A DNA stretch of 64,000 bases, from assembly GCF_018403325.1 (NCBI RefSeq), contig NZ_BOSL01000002.1:372001-436000 (forward strand), read 5' to 3'. Numbering within the stretch: the first letter of the stretch is position 1; each line of letters starts with the position of its first letter. Of the stretch, positions 26,250 through 33,944 are shown in pieces. Source of the stretch: Paenibacillus vini. Lineage in GTDB: Bacteria; Bacillota; Bacilli; Paenibacillales; Paenibacillaceae. The notes under the pieces were generated by a model. That model worked only from the letters and a program-made list of their open reading frames with translations. It was not told where the DNA came from and made no database searches. A program made the translations under genes and the position numbers.

Positions 26250-27974
26250 GTGCTGGTCCATTTAAGTATACGTAATTTGGCTGTGGTTGAAGCGGTGGAT
26301 ATTACGTTCCATCCGGGGTTTCATGTATTGACCGGGGAGACTGGCGCCGGTAAATCGATCATAATTGATGCCCTCGGGCTTATTGCCGGCGGTCGCGGTT
26401 CCGCGGATTTGATCCGTTACGGCTGCGATAAGGCCGAAATGGAGGCTTCATTTGACTTGCCTGAAGGCCACTCTGTTTGGGCCACTCTGGCAGAGTTCGG
26501 CATCGGGGGCGACCCTGCCGAGTCGCTGATCATCCGGCGGGAAATCAGTGCCCAAGGGAAAAGCACGGCCAGAATCAATGGACAGCTCGTTAATTTAACG
26601 ATGCTCCGTCAAATCGGGGAAAGCCTGATTAATTTACACGGACAGCATGAACACCAAACCCTGCTCCGACCCGAACGCCATCTTGAGCTTCTGGATGCCT
26701 ACGGAGCGAATGAGATCGGGCCCGTTAAAGCGGAATACCAGGAAGCTTATTCGGGTTTCGTTAAGGTAAACAAGGAATGGAATGAGCTCCGTAATACGAG
26801 CCAGCAGGCATTGCAGATGCTCGATCTGTATCGTTTTCAGCTGGAGGAAATTTCTGCGGCGGGTTTAAAACTCGGAGAAGATGAATTGCTTTCGGAAGAA
26901 AAGGTCAGACTATCCCATAGCGAGAAAATGATGGATTCCATCTCTCAGGCCTATGACATGTTGTACGGAGCTCAGGGGCTTGAGGCGGTAGCCAAGGCGA
27001 TCTCACGGTTAAACGAGGTTGCGTCTTACGACAGCAAACAGGTTAATCCGCTGCTTGAGCAGCTTCAATCCGCTTATTATCAGCTGGAGGATGCTTCGTT
27101 CAGTTTGCGGTCTTACCGCGAGAACATCGAATTTAATCCCGAAAGACTGGAAGAAGTGGAAGACCGGCTGAATATGATCTCCACCTTACGCCGCAAATAC
27201 GGGGACAGCGTGGAAGGGATTTTGGAATATTACGATAAAATCCGGCGAGAAACGGATACACTTGAAAATAAAGACGAACTTTTGGAACAGCTTCAACTCC
27301 GTCGGGAAAAGCTGCTTACAGGATTGATGGAAAAGGCAGTTAAATTAAGCGAGGTACGCGCCAGAAAGGCAGACGAATTAGCCGGTCAGATTGAGAACGA
27401 GCTGAAGGACCTGCAAATGGGCAGAACTTCCCTCCAAGTGAAGTTGGCTTGGAATGAAGATCCTCACGGTATTGAATGGAATGGTCAGAAGTTGCGTCCG
27501 GGCAAGCAAGGGATCGACAACGCTGAGTTTCTGATTTCCCCGAATCCGGGCGAGCCGCTCCGGCCGTTAAGCAAAATTGCCTCCGGAGGAGAGCTGTCGC
27601 GGATTATGCTGGCGCTCAAGAGCATTTTTGCAAGGCATGACGAGGTGCCCGTACTTATATTTGACGAAGTGGATACCGGGGTCAGCGGGCGTGCGGCTCA
27701 GTCGATCGCAGAGAAGCTGTACCGTTTGTCTCAGACATGCCAGGTGTTCTCCATCACGCATTTGCCGCAAGTGGCTTGCATGGCGGATCAACAGTATCTG
27801 ATCGAGAAGGTTGTCGAGGAAGGCCGGACGATGACCCGTGTTGAACAGCTTTCGGAAGAAGAGCGGGTAATGGAGCTGGCCCGTATGCTCGGAGGCGTAG
27901 AAATTACGGAAAAAACGAAGCATCATGCCCAGGAAATGCTGAATTTGGCCAAGGCGCAGAAGTTCCCGGTTTAA
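26250..27974 (+). CDS. recN: DNA repair protein RecN
   Basis: SMC-like ATPase recruited early to double-strand breaks. Walker A GETGAGKS is at 29-36. The arms are coiled coil (about 150-370, with breaks). The ABC signature LSKIASGGELSRIMLALK and Walker B PVLIFDEVDTGVSGRAA lie near 460-500. HLPQVACMADQQYLI ends the ATPase core. At 574 aa it has the standard length. The start is GTG 26250 behind AAGGGAG. Confidence 0.96.
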   Translation: MLVHLSIRNLAVVEAVDITFHPGFHVLTGETGAGKSIIIDALGLIAGGRGSADLIRYGCDKAEMEASFDLPEGHSVWATLAEFGIGGDPAESLIIRREISAQGKSTARINGQLVNLTMLRQIGESLINLHGQHEHQTLLRPERHLELLDAYGANEIGPVKAEYQEAYSGFVKVNKEWNELRNTSQQALQMLDLYRFQLEEISAAGLKLGEDELLSEEKVRLSHSEKMMDSISQAYDMLYGAQGLEAVAKAISRLNEVASYDSKQVNPLLEQLQSAYYQLEDASFSLRSYRENIEFNPERLEEVEDRLNMISTLRRKYGDSVEGILEYYDKIRRETDTLENKDELLEQLQLRREKLLTGLMEKAVKLSEVRARKADELAGQIENELKDLQMGRTSLQVKLAWNEDPHGIEWNGQKLRPGKQGIDNAEFLISPNPGEPLRPLSKIASGGELSRIMLALKSIFARHDEVPVLIFDEVDTGVSGRAAQSIAEKLYRLSQTCQVFSITHLPQVACMADQQYLIEKVVEEGRTMTRVEQLSEEERVMELARMLGGVEITEKTKHHAQEMLNLAKAQKFPV

Positions 27975-28099
27975 AGGGAAGTGGTGTGCCGGGACAATGA
28001 TTGACAGTAATAAAAGGCCTGACCCGGGGTATCTTATAGGTACGCAATTGGCGACCACCTTTTCGTCAAGCGAAAGAAGCTAAGGGAGCGTGAAAGCCG

Positions 28100-29431
28100 T
28101 TGAACCCGAACCTCAGGAAAAGACTGCTCGGCCTTTTATTTGCCTTCTTCTTTTGTTTTCTTGGTACCTCCGCGGCTGAAGGCCGCCTACCGCAACTGCC
28201 CGATGAACTTCGTTTGTTTCAAGGGCAGGGCCGGCAAATCCATTTGGCTTTGCCGGTACAGGCAAGCGTCAGTGTAGATCGGCCCGACGTCGTCATGCTG
28301 AACGGTCAAGCGGTGCCGACCATGAAGGTATCCTTAGGAGACCCGCTAAACTTATCGTCCTTACACAGCGGAGAAGCCAAGCTTCGCATGAAATTATTCG
28401 GTCAAATCCCCCTCAAAACCGTAAAGGTTAATGTAATTCCCGATTTGAAAGTCATCCCCGGCGGTCAAACCATCGGCGTCAAAGTGAAATCGGCCGGAAT
28501 CTTGATTGTCGGCCATCACCAAGTAAATGACAATAACCGGAGAGTCTCCCCGGGTGAAGCCGCCGGATTGCAGGTCGGCGATTTAATTACGCACATTGAC
28601 GGCGTTCAATTGAAGGACGTTAAAGATGTTGCCGAAATTGCCGGAAAAGCGGGAAAAGCAAACAAACCGATGAAAATCACTTATAAGCGGAGCGGAAAAT
28701 CGTTTAACACGTCGTTGACCCCCGCTTTTGACGGGCAGGACCGTGCCTGGAGGATGGGTCTGTACATCCGGGATTCGGCGGCCGGTGTCGGCACGTTGAC
28801 GTTTTATGCGCCGGATCAGGGCGTGTACGGGGCCCTGGGACATATTATTACGGATATGAATACCCAAACTCCGATTGTCGTGGGCAGCGGAGAAATTCTT
28901 CAATCGAGCGTAACTTCGATTTCCAAGAGCGAGAGCGGCGAACCTGGTGAAAAACGCGCGCACTTCGTTAAGGAAGGAAAGATATTGGGGAATATTGAGC
29001 GCAACACGCATTTCGGCATTTTCGGGAAGATGGGGCAGAACCCTGACCATAGCGTGTATCAAGCGCCGATTCCGGTCGCCTTCTCTGATGAGGTCAAAGA
29101 GGGTCCGGCTGAAATTTTGACGGTCGTCGAGGGGCAAAAGGTGGAAAGATTCAAGGTCGAAATCGTTCATGTATCTAAGCAAAACGCCCCGGAGACCAAA
29201 GGGATCGTGCTTAGAATTACCGATCCGAGACTGATCGATAAGACCGGCGGGATTGTCCAAGGAATGAGCGGAAGTCCAATCATTCAGAACGGTAAGTTAA
29301 TCGGCGCGGTAACCCATGTTTTTGTCAACGATCCGCGTTCCGGTTACGGATGCTTTATTGAATGGATGCTTCAAGATGCCGGCATTTTGCAAGGAAATCA
29401 GAGCTCTTCCCAAAATCTTAAGGCGGGTTAA
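28100..29431 (+). CDS. spoIVB: SpoIVB peptidase (S55)
   Basis: Forespore-made serine peptidase that crosses to the intermembrane space and cleaves SpoIVFA, releasing sigma-K activation. A 443-aa protein with an N-terminal membrane/signal segment (about 5-22), a PDZ domain (about 145-210, SPGEAAGLQVGDLITHIDGV) and the S55 domain. The predicted catalytic residues are His248 in GALGHIITDMNT and Ser392 in QGMSGSP, spaced as in B. subtilis. The start is TTG 28100 with AAGGGAG upstream. The final codons double as the left arm of a terminator. Confidence 0.96.
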   Translation: MNPNLRKRLLGLLFAFFFCFLGTSAAEGRLPQLPDELRLFQGQGRQIHLALPVQASVSVDRPDVVMLNGQAVPTMKVSLGDPLNLSSLHSGEAKLRMKLFGQIPLKTVKVNVIPDLKVIPGGQTIGVKVKSAGILIVGHHQVNDNNRRVSPGEAAGLQVGDLITHIDGVQLKDVKDVAEIAGKAGKANKPMKITYKRSGKSFNTSLTPAFDGQDRAWRMGLYIRDSAAGVGTLTFYAPDQGVYGALGHIITDMNTQTPIVVGSGEILQSSVTSISKSESGEPGEKRAHFVKEGKILGNIERNTHFGIFGKMGQNPDHSVYQAPIPVAFSDEVKEGPAEILTVVEGQKVERFKVEIVHVSKQNAPETKGIVLRITDPRLIDKTGGIVQGMSGSPIIQNGKLIGAVTHVFVNDPRSGYGCFIEWMLQDAGILQGNQSSSQNLKAG

Positions 29432-29447
29432 TCGCCTTAAGATTTTT
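29411..29447 (+). terminator. Terminator overlapping the spoIVB stop
   Basis: AAAATCTTAAGGCG pairs with CGCCTTAAGATTTTT around GGTTAAT. The left arm encodes the last residues of SpoIVB and the stop codon is in the loop. Confidence 0.92.
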
Positions 29448-29475
29448 GCTTTAAATCGGATTGTACGATGGTTTT

Positions 29476-29482
29476 TGTCGAA
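29476..29482 (+). promoter_or_regulatory. Spo0A box, distal
   Basis: TGTCGAA in the context TTTTTGTCGAATAAA, the core of the Spo0A binding site. Confidence 0.65.
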
Positions 29483-29561
29483 TAAAAATGAATCAGATAA
29501 AATTGTGTAAATAAATGTATCATTATATATCAACATAATAAAAAAATAAAGAAAAATAATT

Positions 29562-29568
29562 TTCGACA
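29562..29568 (-). promoter_or_regulatory. Spo0A box, reverse orientation
   Basis: TTCGACA, the reverse complement of TGTCGAA, just upstream of the sigma-H -35 region. Confidence 0.65.
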
Positions 29569-29597
29569 GAAGGAATTTACTTTTGCGTGTCGAATCC
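29569..29597 (+). promoter_or_regulatory. Sigma-H promoter of spo0A with overlapping Spo0A box
   Basis: GAAGGAATT at 29569-29577 and GTCGAATCC at 29589-29597 are 11 bp apart, nearly identical to the sigma-H consensus RnAGGAwwT and RnnGAATww. A third Spo0A box TGTCGAA (29588-29594) overlaps the -10. The arrangement resembles the B. subtilis sporulation promoter Ps. Confidence 0.78.
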
Positions 29598-29659
29598 TTA
29601 TTCTGGAAGAAGAGAAAATAAAAATACTTAATCATTTTACTTAAGGAGGACAAAAGTCG

Positions 29660-30460
29660 GTGCAGAAAATTGAAGTGTTATTGGCGGATGATAATCGGGA
29701 ATTTACAAATTTGCTCGCGGAATATATTTCGGGGCAGGACGATATGGTCATCTCGGGGATTGCATACAATGGTGAAGAAGTGCTGGAGATGATCGACAAT
29801 GCTCCAAAAGTTCCGGACGTGTTGATTTTGGACATCATCATGCCGCATTTGGATGGACTCGGTGTATTGGAGCGTTTGCGCGACCTTAATTTGAACCCGC
29901 AGCCGAAAATCATTATGTTGACCGCTTTCGGCCAGGAGAATATCACACAACGTGCCGTCCAGCTCGGGGCATCGTATTACATCCTCAAACCATTTGATAT
30001 GGAAGTTCTGGCTAACCGGATTCGCCAACTTGTCGGCGTACAGACGTCCAGTGGAACTACATCCACGCCATTTACGAAATCCAATGTGGTGCCGTTAGGA
30101 AAAGGAAAGAATCTGGATGCAAATATTACGTCAATCATTCATGAAATCGGAGTTCCTGCACATATTAAGGGATATCAGTATTTGCGCGAGGCAATAACAA
30201 TGGTCTACAATAACATCGAAATTTTGGGGGCTATTACAAAAACTTTGTATCCGGCGATCGCAGAAAAGTTCAAAACGACACCATCCCGCGTCGAACGCGC
30301 CATTCGCCACGCGATCGAAGTCGCTTGGACGCGCGGCAATATCGACTCCATTAGCCATCTTTTCGGATATACAATCAACATCAGCAAATCCAAACCGACG
30401 AACTCCGAGTTCATCGCGATGGTGGCTGATAAGCTGAGAATTGAGCATAAGGTGTCGTGA
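29660..30460 (+). CDS. spo0A: Sporulation master regulator Spo0A
   Basis: Response regulator at the end of the phosphorelay; phosphorylated Spo0A starts sporulation. The receiver domain (about 1-125) has the acidic pair Asp10/Asp11 and the phospho-acceptor Asp58 in [13 protein letters not shown] and the Lys in LKPFD complete the switch site. The effector domain holds [23 protein letters not shown] and the recognition helix [18 protein letters not shown]. At 266 aa it has full length. The start is GTG 29660 behind AAGGAGG. Confidence 0.98.
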   Translation: MQKIEVLLADDNREFTNLLAEYISGQDDMVISGIAYNGEEVLEMIDNAPKVPDVLILDIIMPHLDGLGVLERLRDLNLNPQPKIIMLTAFGQENITQRAVQLGASYYILKPFDMEVLANRIRQLVGVQTSSGTTSTPFTKSNVVPLGKGKNLDANITSIIHEIGVPAHIKGYQYLREAITMVYNNIEILGAITKTLYPAIAEKFKTTPSRVERAIRHAIEVAWTRGNIDSISHLFGYTINISKSKPTNSEFIAMVADKLRIEHKVS

Positions 30461-30574
30461 AAGGATCCGTTCCCCAAAAGGGATAAGGAATAACGGGTTA
30501 AAATGATGCAGACATCCAGAACGACTTTGCATACAGATATCAATATCATGTTGCATGCCGTATTTTTAGCTGTG

Positions 30575-30626
30575 AATCTCCTTTATTGGTTAAGGCTTAC
30601 TCAACCAGTAGAGGAGATTTTTTATT
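30575..30626 (+). terminator. Terminator after spo0A
   Basis: AATCTCCTTTATTGGTT pairs with AACCAGTAGAGGAGATT around about 10 nt, followed by TTTTATTATTT. It stands just before the metal-operon promoter. Confidence 0.88.
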
Positions 30627-30635
30627 ATTTAAGCA

Positions 30636-30664
30636 TTGACAATATATACCGTTAAGACTATTCT
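30636..30664 (+). promoter_or_regulatory. Promoter of the arsR-cdf operon
   Basis: Consensus TTGACA, a 17-bp spacer and TATTCT. The palindromic operator begins 2 bp after the -10. Confidence 0.85.
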
Positions 30665-30665
30665 A

Positions 30666-30687
30666 TATATGAGCATATGCTCATATA
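30666..30687 (+). promoter_or_regulatory. Palindromic metal-repressor operator
   Basis: A perfect 22-bp palindrome with arms TATATGAGCAT and ATGCTCATATA covers the expected transcription start. Such ATATGAxCA-type dyads are the binding sites of SmtB/CzrA repressors, so autoregulation by the next gene is likely. Confidence 0.8.
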
Positions 30688-30705
30688 CGAATTCAGGAGT
30701 GATTC

Positions 30706-31038
30706 ATGATGGATAAAAATACGCATTCTTTTTTAACGGACACTACCATTGACAGTGTATCGACGATTTTTAAAGCATTGGCCGATCCGACGCGTATCCG
30801 GATTCTATACCTACTGTCGGAGGAAGAGTGCTCCGTTACGCACATGACTGAGGTTTTGGGGTTATCGCAATCCGCCGTTTCTCACCAACTAAGCTTTTTG
30901 CGGAATTTGCGGCTTGTGAAATTCAGAAGATCCGCAAATACGATGTATTATAGCTGCGATGATGATCATGTTATTTCGTTGTTAAGTCAAGCGATCGAGC
31001 ATGCCAATTGTGATGAGGGAGGCGAAGGACATGCATAA
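30706..31038 (+). CDS. ArsR/SmtB family zinc-type repressor (CzrA-like)
   Basis: A 110-aa winged-helix repressor with FKALADPTRIRILYLLSEEE and the recognition helix LSQSAVSHQLSFLRNLRLV. The C-terminal helix carries metal ligands in the CzrA pattern: Asp86, His88, His99 and, where His is usual, Cys102. There is no Cys pair typical of arsenic or cadmium sensors near the recognition helix. ATG 30706 follows AGGAGT; ATG 30709 is an alternative. It overlaps the exporter gene by 8 bp. Release from the upstream palindrome on zinc or cobalt excess is the expected regulation. Confidence 0.9.
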   Translation: MMDKNTHSFLTDTTIDSVSTIFKALADPTRIRILYLLSEEECSVTHMTEVLGLSQSAVSHQLSFLRNLRLVKFRRSANTMYYSCDDDHVISLLSQAIEHANCDEGGEGHA

Positions 31039-32008
31039 TCATAAAAATCATGATCACAATCATGGCCATCATAACCATTCCCATGGTCATTCTCACAGCC
31101 ATGCTCATGGACATCATCACGGAGATCATCATTCAGCAAGATCGGGCAACAAGAAAGGCATTCTCATTGCACTGCTAATTACGGCCTCGATAGCTGTTCT
31201 GGAGTTTTTTGGAGGGTTGATTACCAACAGCTTGGCCTTGCTCTCCGACTCAGGTCATATGCTCAGCGATGCCAGTTCTCTGGTGCTAAGTCTTATTGCG
31301 ATCTGGTTTGCCGCACGCCCGGCATCTTCCCGGAGAAGCTTCGGTTATTACAGAACCGAGATTCTCGCCGCTCTGCTAAACGGGATTACCTTGTTCGTCA
31401 TCGCCGGTTTTATCATCAGGGAAGCCTACGGCAGATTTTTCGATCCGCCGACTGTGTCCACCGGGCCTATGATGCTGATTGCCTTTATCGGTTTGGCTGC
31501 AAATCTGGCAAGTGCCTGGGCGCTGCTTAAGAAAGGCGATGTTAAAGGAAATATCAACTACAGGAGCGCTTATTTGCACGTCCTGGGTGATGCGCTGGGA
31601 TCTGTGGGGGCTATCTTGGGCGGTATCGTAATGTGGGCCTTCGGCTGGTATATTTTTGATCCGATCATAAGTGTTCTTGTCGCATTGTTGATTCTTAAAG
31701 GGGCATGGGGCGTCATAGTCCAGTCGCTGCACGTGCTGATGGAAGGAGTGCCTGCATCCATCGACCAGAACAAGGTCAAGGAAGATTTGGAGCGTATTAT
31801 GGGTGTCCAAGAGGTTCACGATTTGCATATTTGGTCGATTACTTCGGGTATGGATTCTCTTAGCTGCCATTTAGTGATCGGTGAGCAAGAGGATCAGCAA
31901 AGGATATTGCAGGAGGCGTTATCGATGTTGGAGGAGCAATATCGGATTACTCACGCCACGGTTCAAATTGAAACTCCGTTGATTCGCCATTCACCACTGC
32001 TGGTGTAG
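31031..32008 (+). CDS. czcD: Cation diffusion facilitator, zinc/cobalt efflux (CzcD-like)
   Basis: Proton-coupled export of Zn, Cd or Co across the cytoplasmic membrane. The first 35 residues are about half histidine, a metal-buffering tail. Six membrane helices follow. The transport-site motifs are SDSGHMLSDASSL in helix 2 and HVLGDALGS in helix 5 (HxxxD pairs). The C-terminal cytoplasmic domain has VQEVHDLHIWSITSGMDSLSCHLVI. ATG 31031 (325 aa) lies inside the end of the repressor gene behind GGGAGGC. Confidence 0.94.
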   Translation: MHNHKNHDHNHGHHNHSHGHSHSHAHGHHHGDHHSARSGNKKGILIALLITASIAVLEFFGGLITNSLALLSDSGHMLSDASSLVLSLIAIWFAARPASSRRSFGYYRTEILAALLNGITLFVIAGFIIREAYGRFFDPPTVSTGPMMLIAFIGLAANLASAWALLKKGDVKGNINYRSAYLHVLGDALGSVGAILGGIVMWAFGWYIFDPIISVLVALLILKGAWGVIVQSLHVLMEGVPASIDQNKVKEDLERIMGVQEVHDLHIWSITSGMDSLSCHLVIGEQEDQQRILQEALSMLEEQYRITHATVQIETPLIRHSPLLV

Positions 32009-32011
32009 GAG

Positions 32012-32617
32012 ATGAAGGAAATGGATATCAAAGACGTGATCAGTCTAATTCTATTTTTTACTTTCGTTATAAGTTATTTCATGAAACTCGTTCTGTTATC
32101 CAGAAGAAATCGGATTTCCGCCAATGTATTGGGCAAAGGAAACAAGCCGCCTGCTACTGTGATCGTTGAAACGGCTGTCAAAATATCTTCGTTTTGTTGG
32201 GCTATCCTATGGTTCTTGAACAGCTTGGGGATCGGGAATTATCGTTCCATCTCATTTGCCCGTCCTGTCGGATGGATGGGGGTTATCGTGGCCGGTATCG
32301 GTTTGAGCGTGTTTATCGCGGCGATGCTGTATATGAAAACATCCTGGCGTATTGGCATCGATAAATCCACCGAAACGTCACTAGTAACGAACGGCATATA
32401 CCGTTATAGCAGAAACCCGGCTTTTACCGGCTTCGACCTGATGTTTATCGGCTTCATGATGATGTACCCAAACCTGCTCGCGCTTATAGTCGGTGTCTGC
32501 AATTTGCTCTTCTTCCATCTGCTGATCATTCAGGAAGAAAGACATCTGAAGCATACTTTTGGAGAAACCTACAACCGGTATGCCCGCGATACGCCCCGTT
32601 ATCTGTGGTTTATATAA
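32012..32617 (+). CDS. Isoprenylcysteine carboxyl-methyltransferase-like membrane protein
   Basis: A 201-aa integral membrane protein with five predicted helices. The C-terminal half has the ICMT/PEMT pattern: TNGIYRYSRNPAFTGFDLMFIGFMMMYPN, then HLLIIQEERHLKHTFGETYNRYARDTPRYL. These residues bind SAM and the substrate head group in the family. In bacteria the substrate is generally unknown. It directly follows the efflux gene by 3 bp, so it may be co-transcribed. ATG 32012 or 32021 could be the start. Confidence 0.85.
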   Translation: MKEMDIKDVISLILFFTFVISYFMKLVLLSRRNRISANVLGKGNKPPATVIVETAVKISSFCWAILWFLNSLGIGNYRSISFARPVGWMGVIVAGIGLSVFIAAMLYMKTSWRIGIDKSTETSLVTNGIYRYSRNPAFTGFDLMFIGFMMMYPNLLALIVGVCNLLFFHLLIIQEERHLKHTFGETYNRYARDTPRYLWFI

Positions 32618-32674
32618 ACATTTGTACGTGGTACAATGAACATGTTTTGAGCCAGAGATTGAGGAGGGGATAAG

Positions 32675-32890
32675 ATGCCGGACAACAACGATTTGAACTT
32701 GGGTCCCCATCTGGAGTTATTGCAGCATCCCGCTTTAAACAAAGAAGAGCAGGACCTGATTAAGGAGCTTATAGAAAAGACGCAAAGCCTGCATGCGGAG
32801 AATGTCAGGCTGCGTAAAACAATTCTCCGGCTTTCCGCAGGGAGCAGCCCGAGAATGTCCAGCAAGCTGAGAGACGCCTTGTATGAATAA
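32675..32890 (+). CDS. Small coiled-coil protein of unknown function
   Basis: A 71-aa soluble protein with GAGGAGGGG before ATG 32675. Residues about 24-52 (KEEQDLIKELIEKTQSLHAENVRLRKTILRL) form a heptad-patterned helix; the tail is short and basic. It has its own promoter-like TACAAT at 32631. No family recognised. The strong ribosome site and clean composition argue that it is real. Confidence 0.65.
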   Translation: MPDNNDLNLGPHLELLQHPALNKEEQDLIKELIEKTQSLHAENVRLRKTILRLSAGSSPRMSSKLRDALYE

Positions 32891-32904
32891 GGCGAAACCA
32901 TCAT

Positions 32905-32967
32905 AAGAAAAACGTCTATCGATGTACTTTCACGGAAGCCAGACCGCGTTTAGCGGAAGTTTTTCTT
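32905..32967 (+). other. Stem-loop structure downstream of the small coiled-coil gene
   Basis: AAGAAAAAC at 32905-32913 pairs with GTTTTTCTT at 32959-32967, with an inner CCGC/GCGG helix near 32944-32955. It could be a terminator with a side stem or a small RNA; the sequence does not decide. Confidence 0.35.
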
Positions 32968-33013
32968 GCGATATCAGGCAGCTAATGCTACGAAGTTTAT
33001 ACATTCTGACATC

Positions 33014-33056
33014 TAAAAAAAATCTTTCCCACGGAATTGCGCGGGAAAGATTTTTT
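33014..33056. terminator. Bidirectional terminator
   Basis: AAAAAATCTTTCCC pairs with GGGAAAGATTTTTT. A tracts on one side and T tracts on the other serve the rightward small gene and the leftward channel gene. Confidence 0.9.
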
Positions 33057-33444
33057 AATTGCCGGATTTGTCCGGTTCCTGTTCCGTTGGGTCGTCTTTC
33101 GTTCGAAGGCCGCGTTGACCGCCCGTTCGCGGGAACATAATCCCGGCCGCGATTTCGAAGATTGTGCTAAAGGTAAGACCGATACCTGCGAACACGTAAA
33201 CCATCGTGAATACTTTTCCAAGTGAGGTTTGAGGGACAAATTCGGGATGGCCGACTGTAGTCAGGGTAACTACACAGAAATAAAGGGCGTCGAGCCAAGG
33301 TAGATGTTCCACTTTAACATAGAATAAGGTACCCGATAACAAAGTGGCTGCGATCAGGAAGATCAGCACTTGAAAATGATGCTTCTTGAACGAATGACGC
33401 AGGCCGCTGAGCAGGCGTTTTAATGTCAGTACAAAAGATAGCAT
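33055..33444 (-). CDS. Two-helix ion channel with atypical selectivity filter
   Basis: A 129-aa Ion_trans_2-type channel. It has two membrane helices (about 25-44 and 78-100) with a pore helix between (WLDALYFCVVTLTTVG). The filter position reads TTVGHPEF (residues 62-69) where potassium channels have TVGYGD. The segment after it, QTSLGKVFTMVYVFAGIGLTFS, is normal for the family. The C-tail is short and charged, with no RCK domain. AAGGAG precedes the ATG. The fold is well supported, the ion specificity is not. Confidence 0.85.
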   Translation of the reverse strand: MLSFVLTLKRLLSGLRHSFKKHHFQVLIFLIAATLLSGTLFYVKVEHLPWLDALYFCVVTLTTVGHPEFVPQTSLGKVFTMVYVFAGIGLTFSTIFEIAAGIMFPRTGGQRGLRTKDDPTEQEPDKSGN

Positions 33445-33498
33445 GTCCCACTCCTTACGACTCGTTCAGCTAGACTTATGATTCATTCAACCGGCAAT

Positions 33499-33792
33499 TC
33501 AGGGCCGTGTTTCTGCAGCCTGCTTGCGGGCTTTTTTTCTAGGTCCGACGTAGTTCCGCTTGCGGTCCCTGAAGAAAATCCAGCCTCCAAGAAATCCGAT
33601 ACCGACCGCAAACAGCAGCAGGCCGACCGTAAAGTTCAACCAGTCGAACGTAACGGCGGAGAGAGTATCGTCTCCATGATCGGACATATATATAAACAAA
33701 GCGTCCTTCATCTTCAAAAAGCCGGTCATGGCCGCGATGCCGGGGATGACCAAAATGATGACGGCGATAAACCTGGAGATCATCAGTTTCAT
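33499..33792 (-). CDS. yqzF: DUF2627 membrane protein YqzF
   Basis: A 97-aa protein with two membrane helices (about 6-26 and 52-72). SRFIAVIILVIPGIAAMTGFLKMKDA and FLGGWIFFRDRKRNYV fit DUF2627. The C-tail is basic. In B. subtilis yqzF also lies beside the bkd operon. No ribosome site is well spaced to the first ATG; residue 4 is an alternative start. The function is unknown. Confidence 0.82.
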   Translation of the reverse strand: MKLMISRFIAVIILVIPGIAAMTGFLKMKDALFIYMSDHGDDTLSAVTFDWLNFTVGLLLFAVGIGFLGGWIFFRDRKRNYVGPRKKARKQAAETRP

Positions 33793-33944
33793 CGGATCAG
33801 GCTACTTCCTTTCGTCAAAACTTTTTTTTATTATCATACCGTTTTCTTTAAATTCTGTCCATTTAGTAGCTTATTTGTATTAGGCTAAAAACAAGGTACA
33901 ATGGTAAAAGATTATTATTCAATAAGAATGGTGGAGTGTAAATT

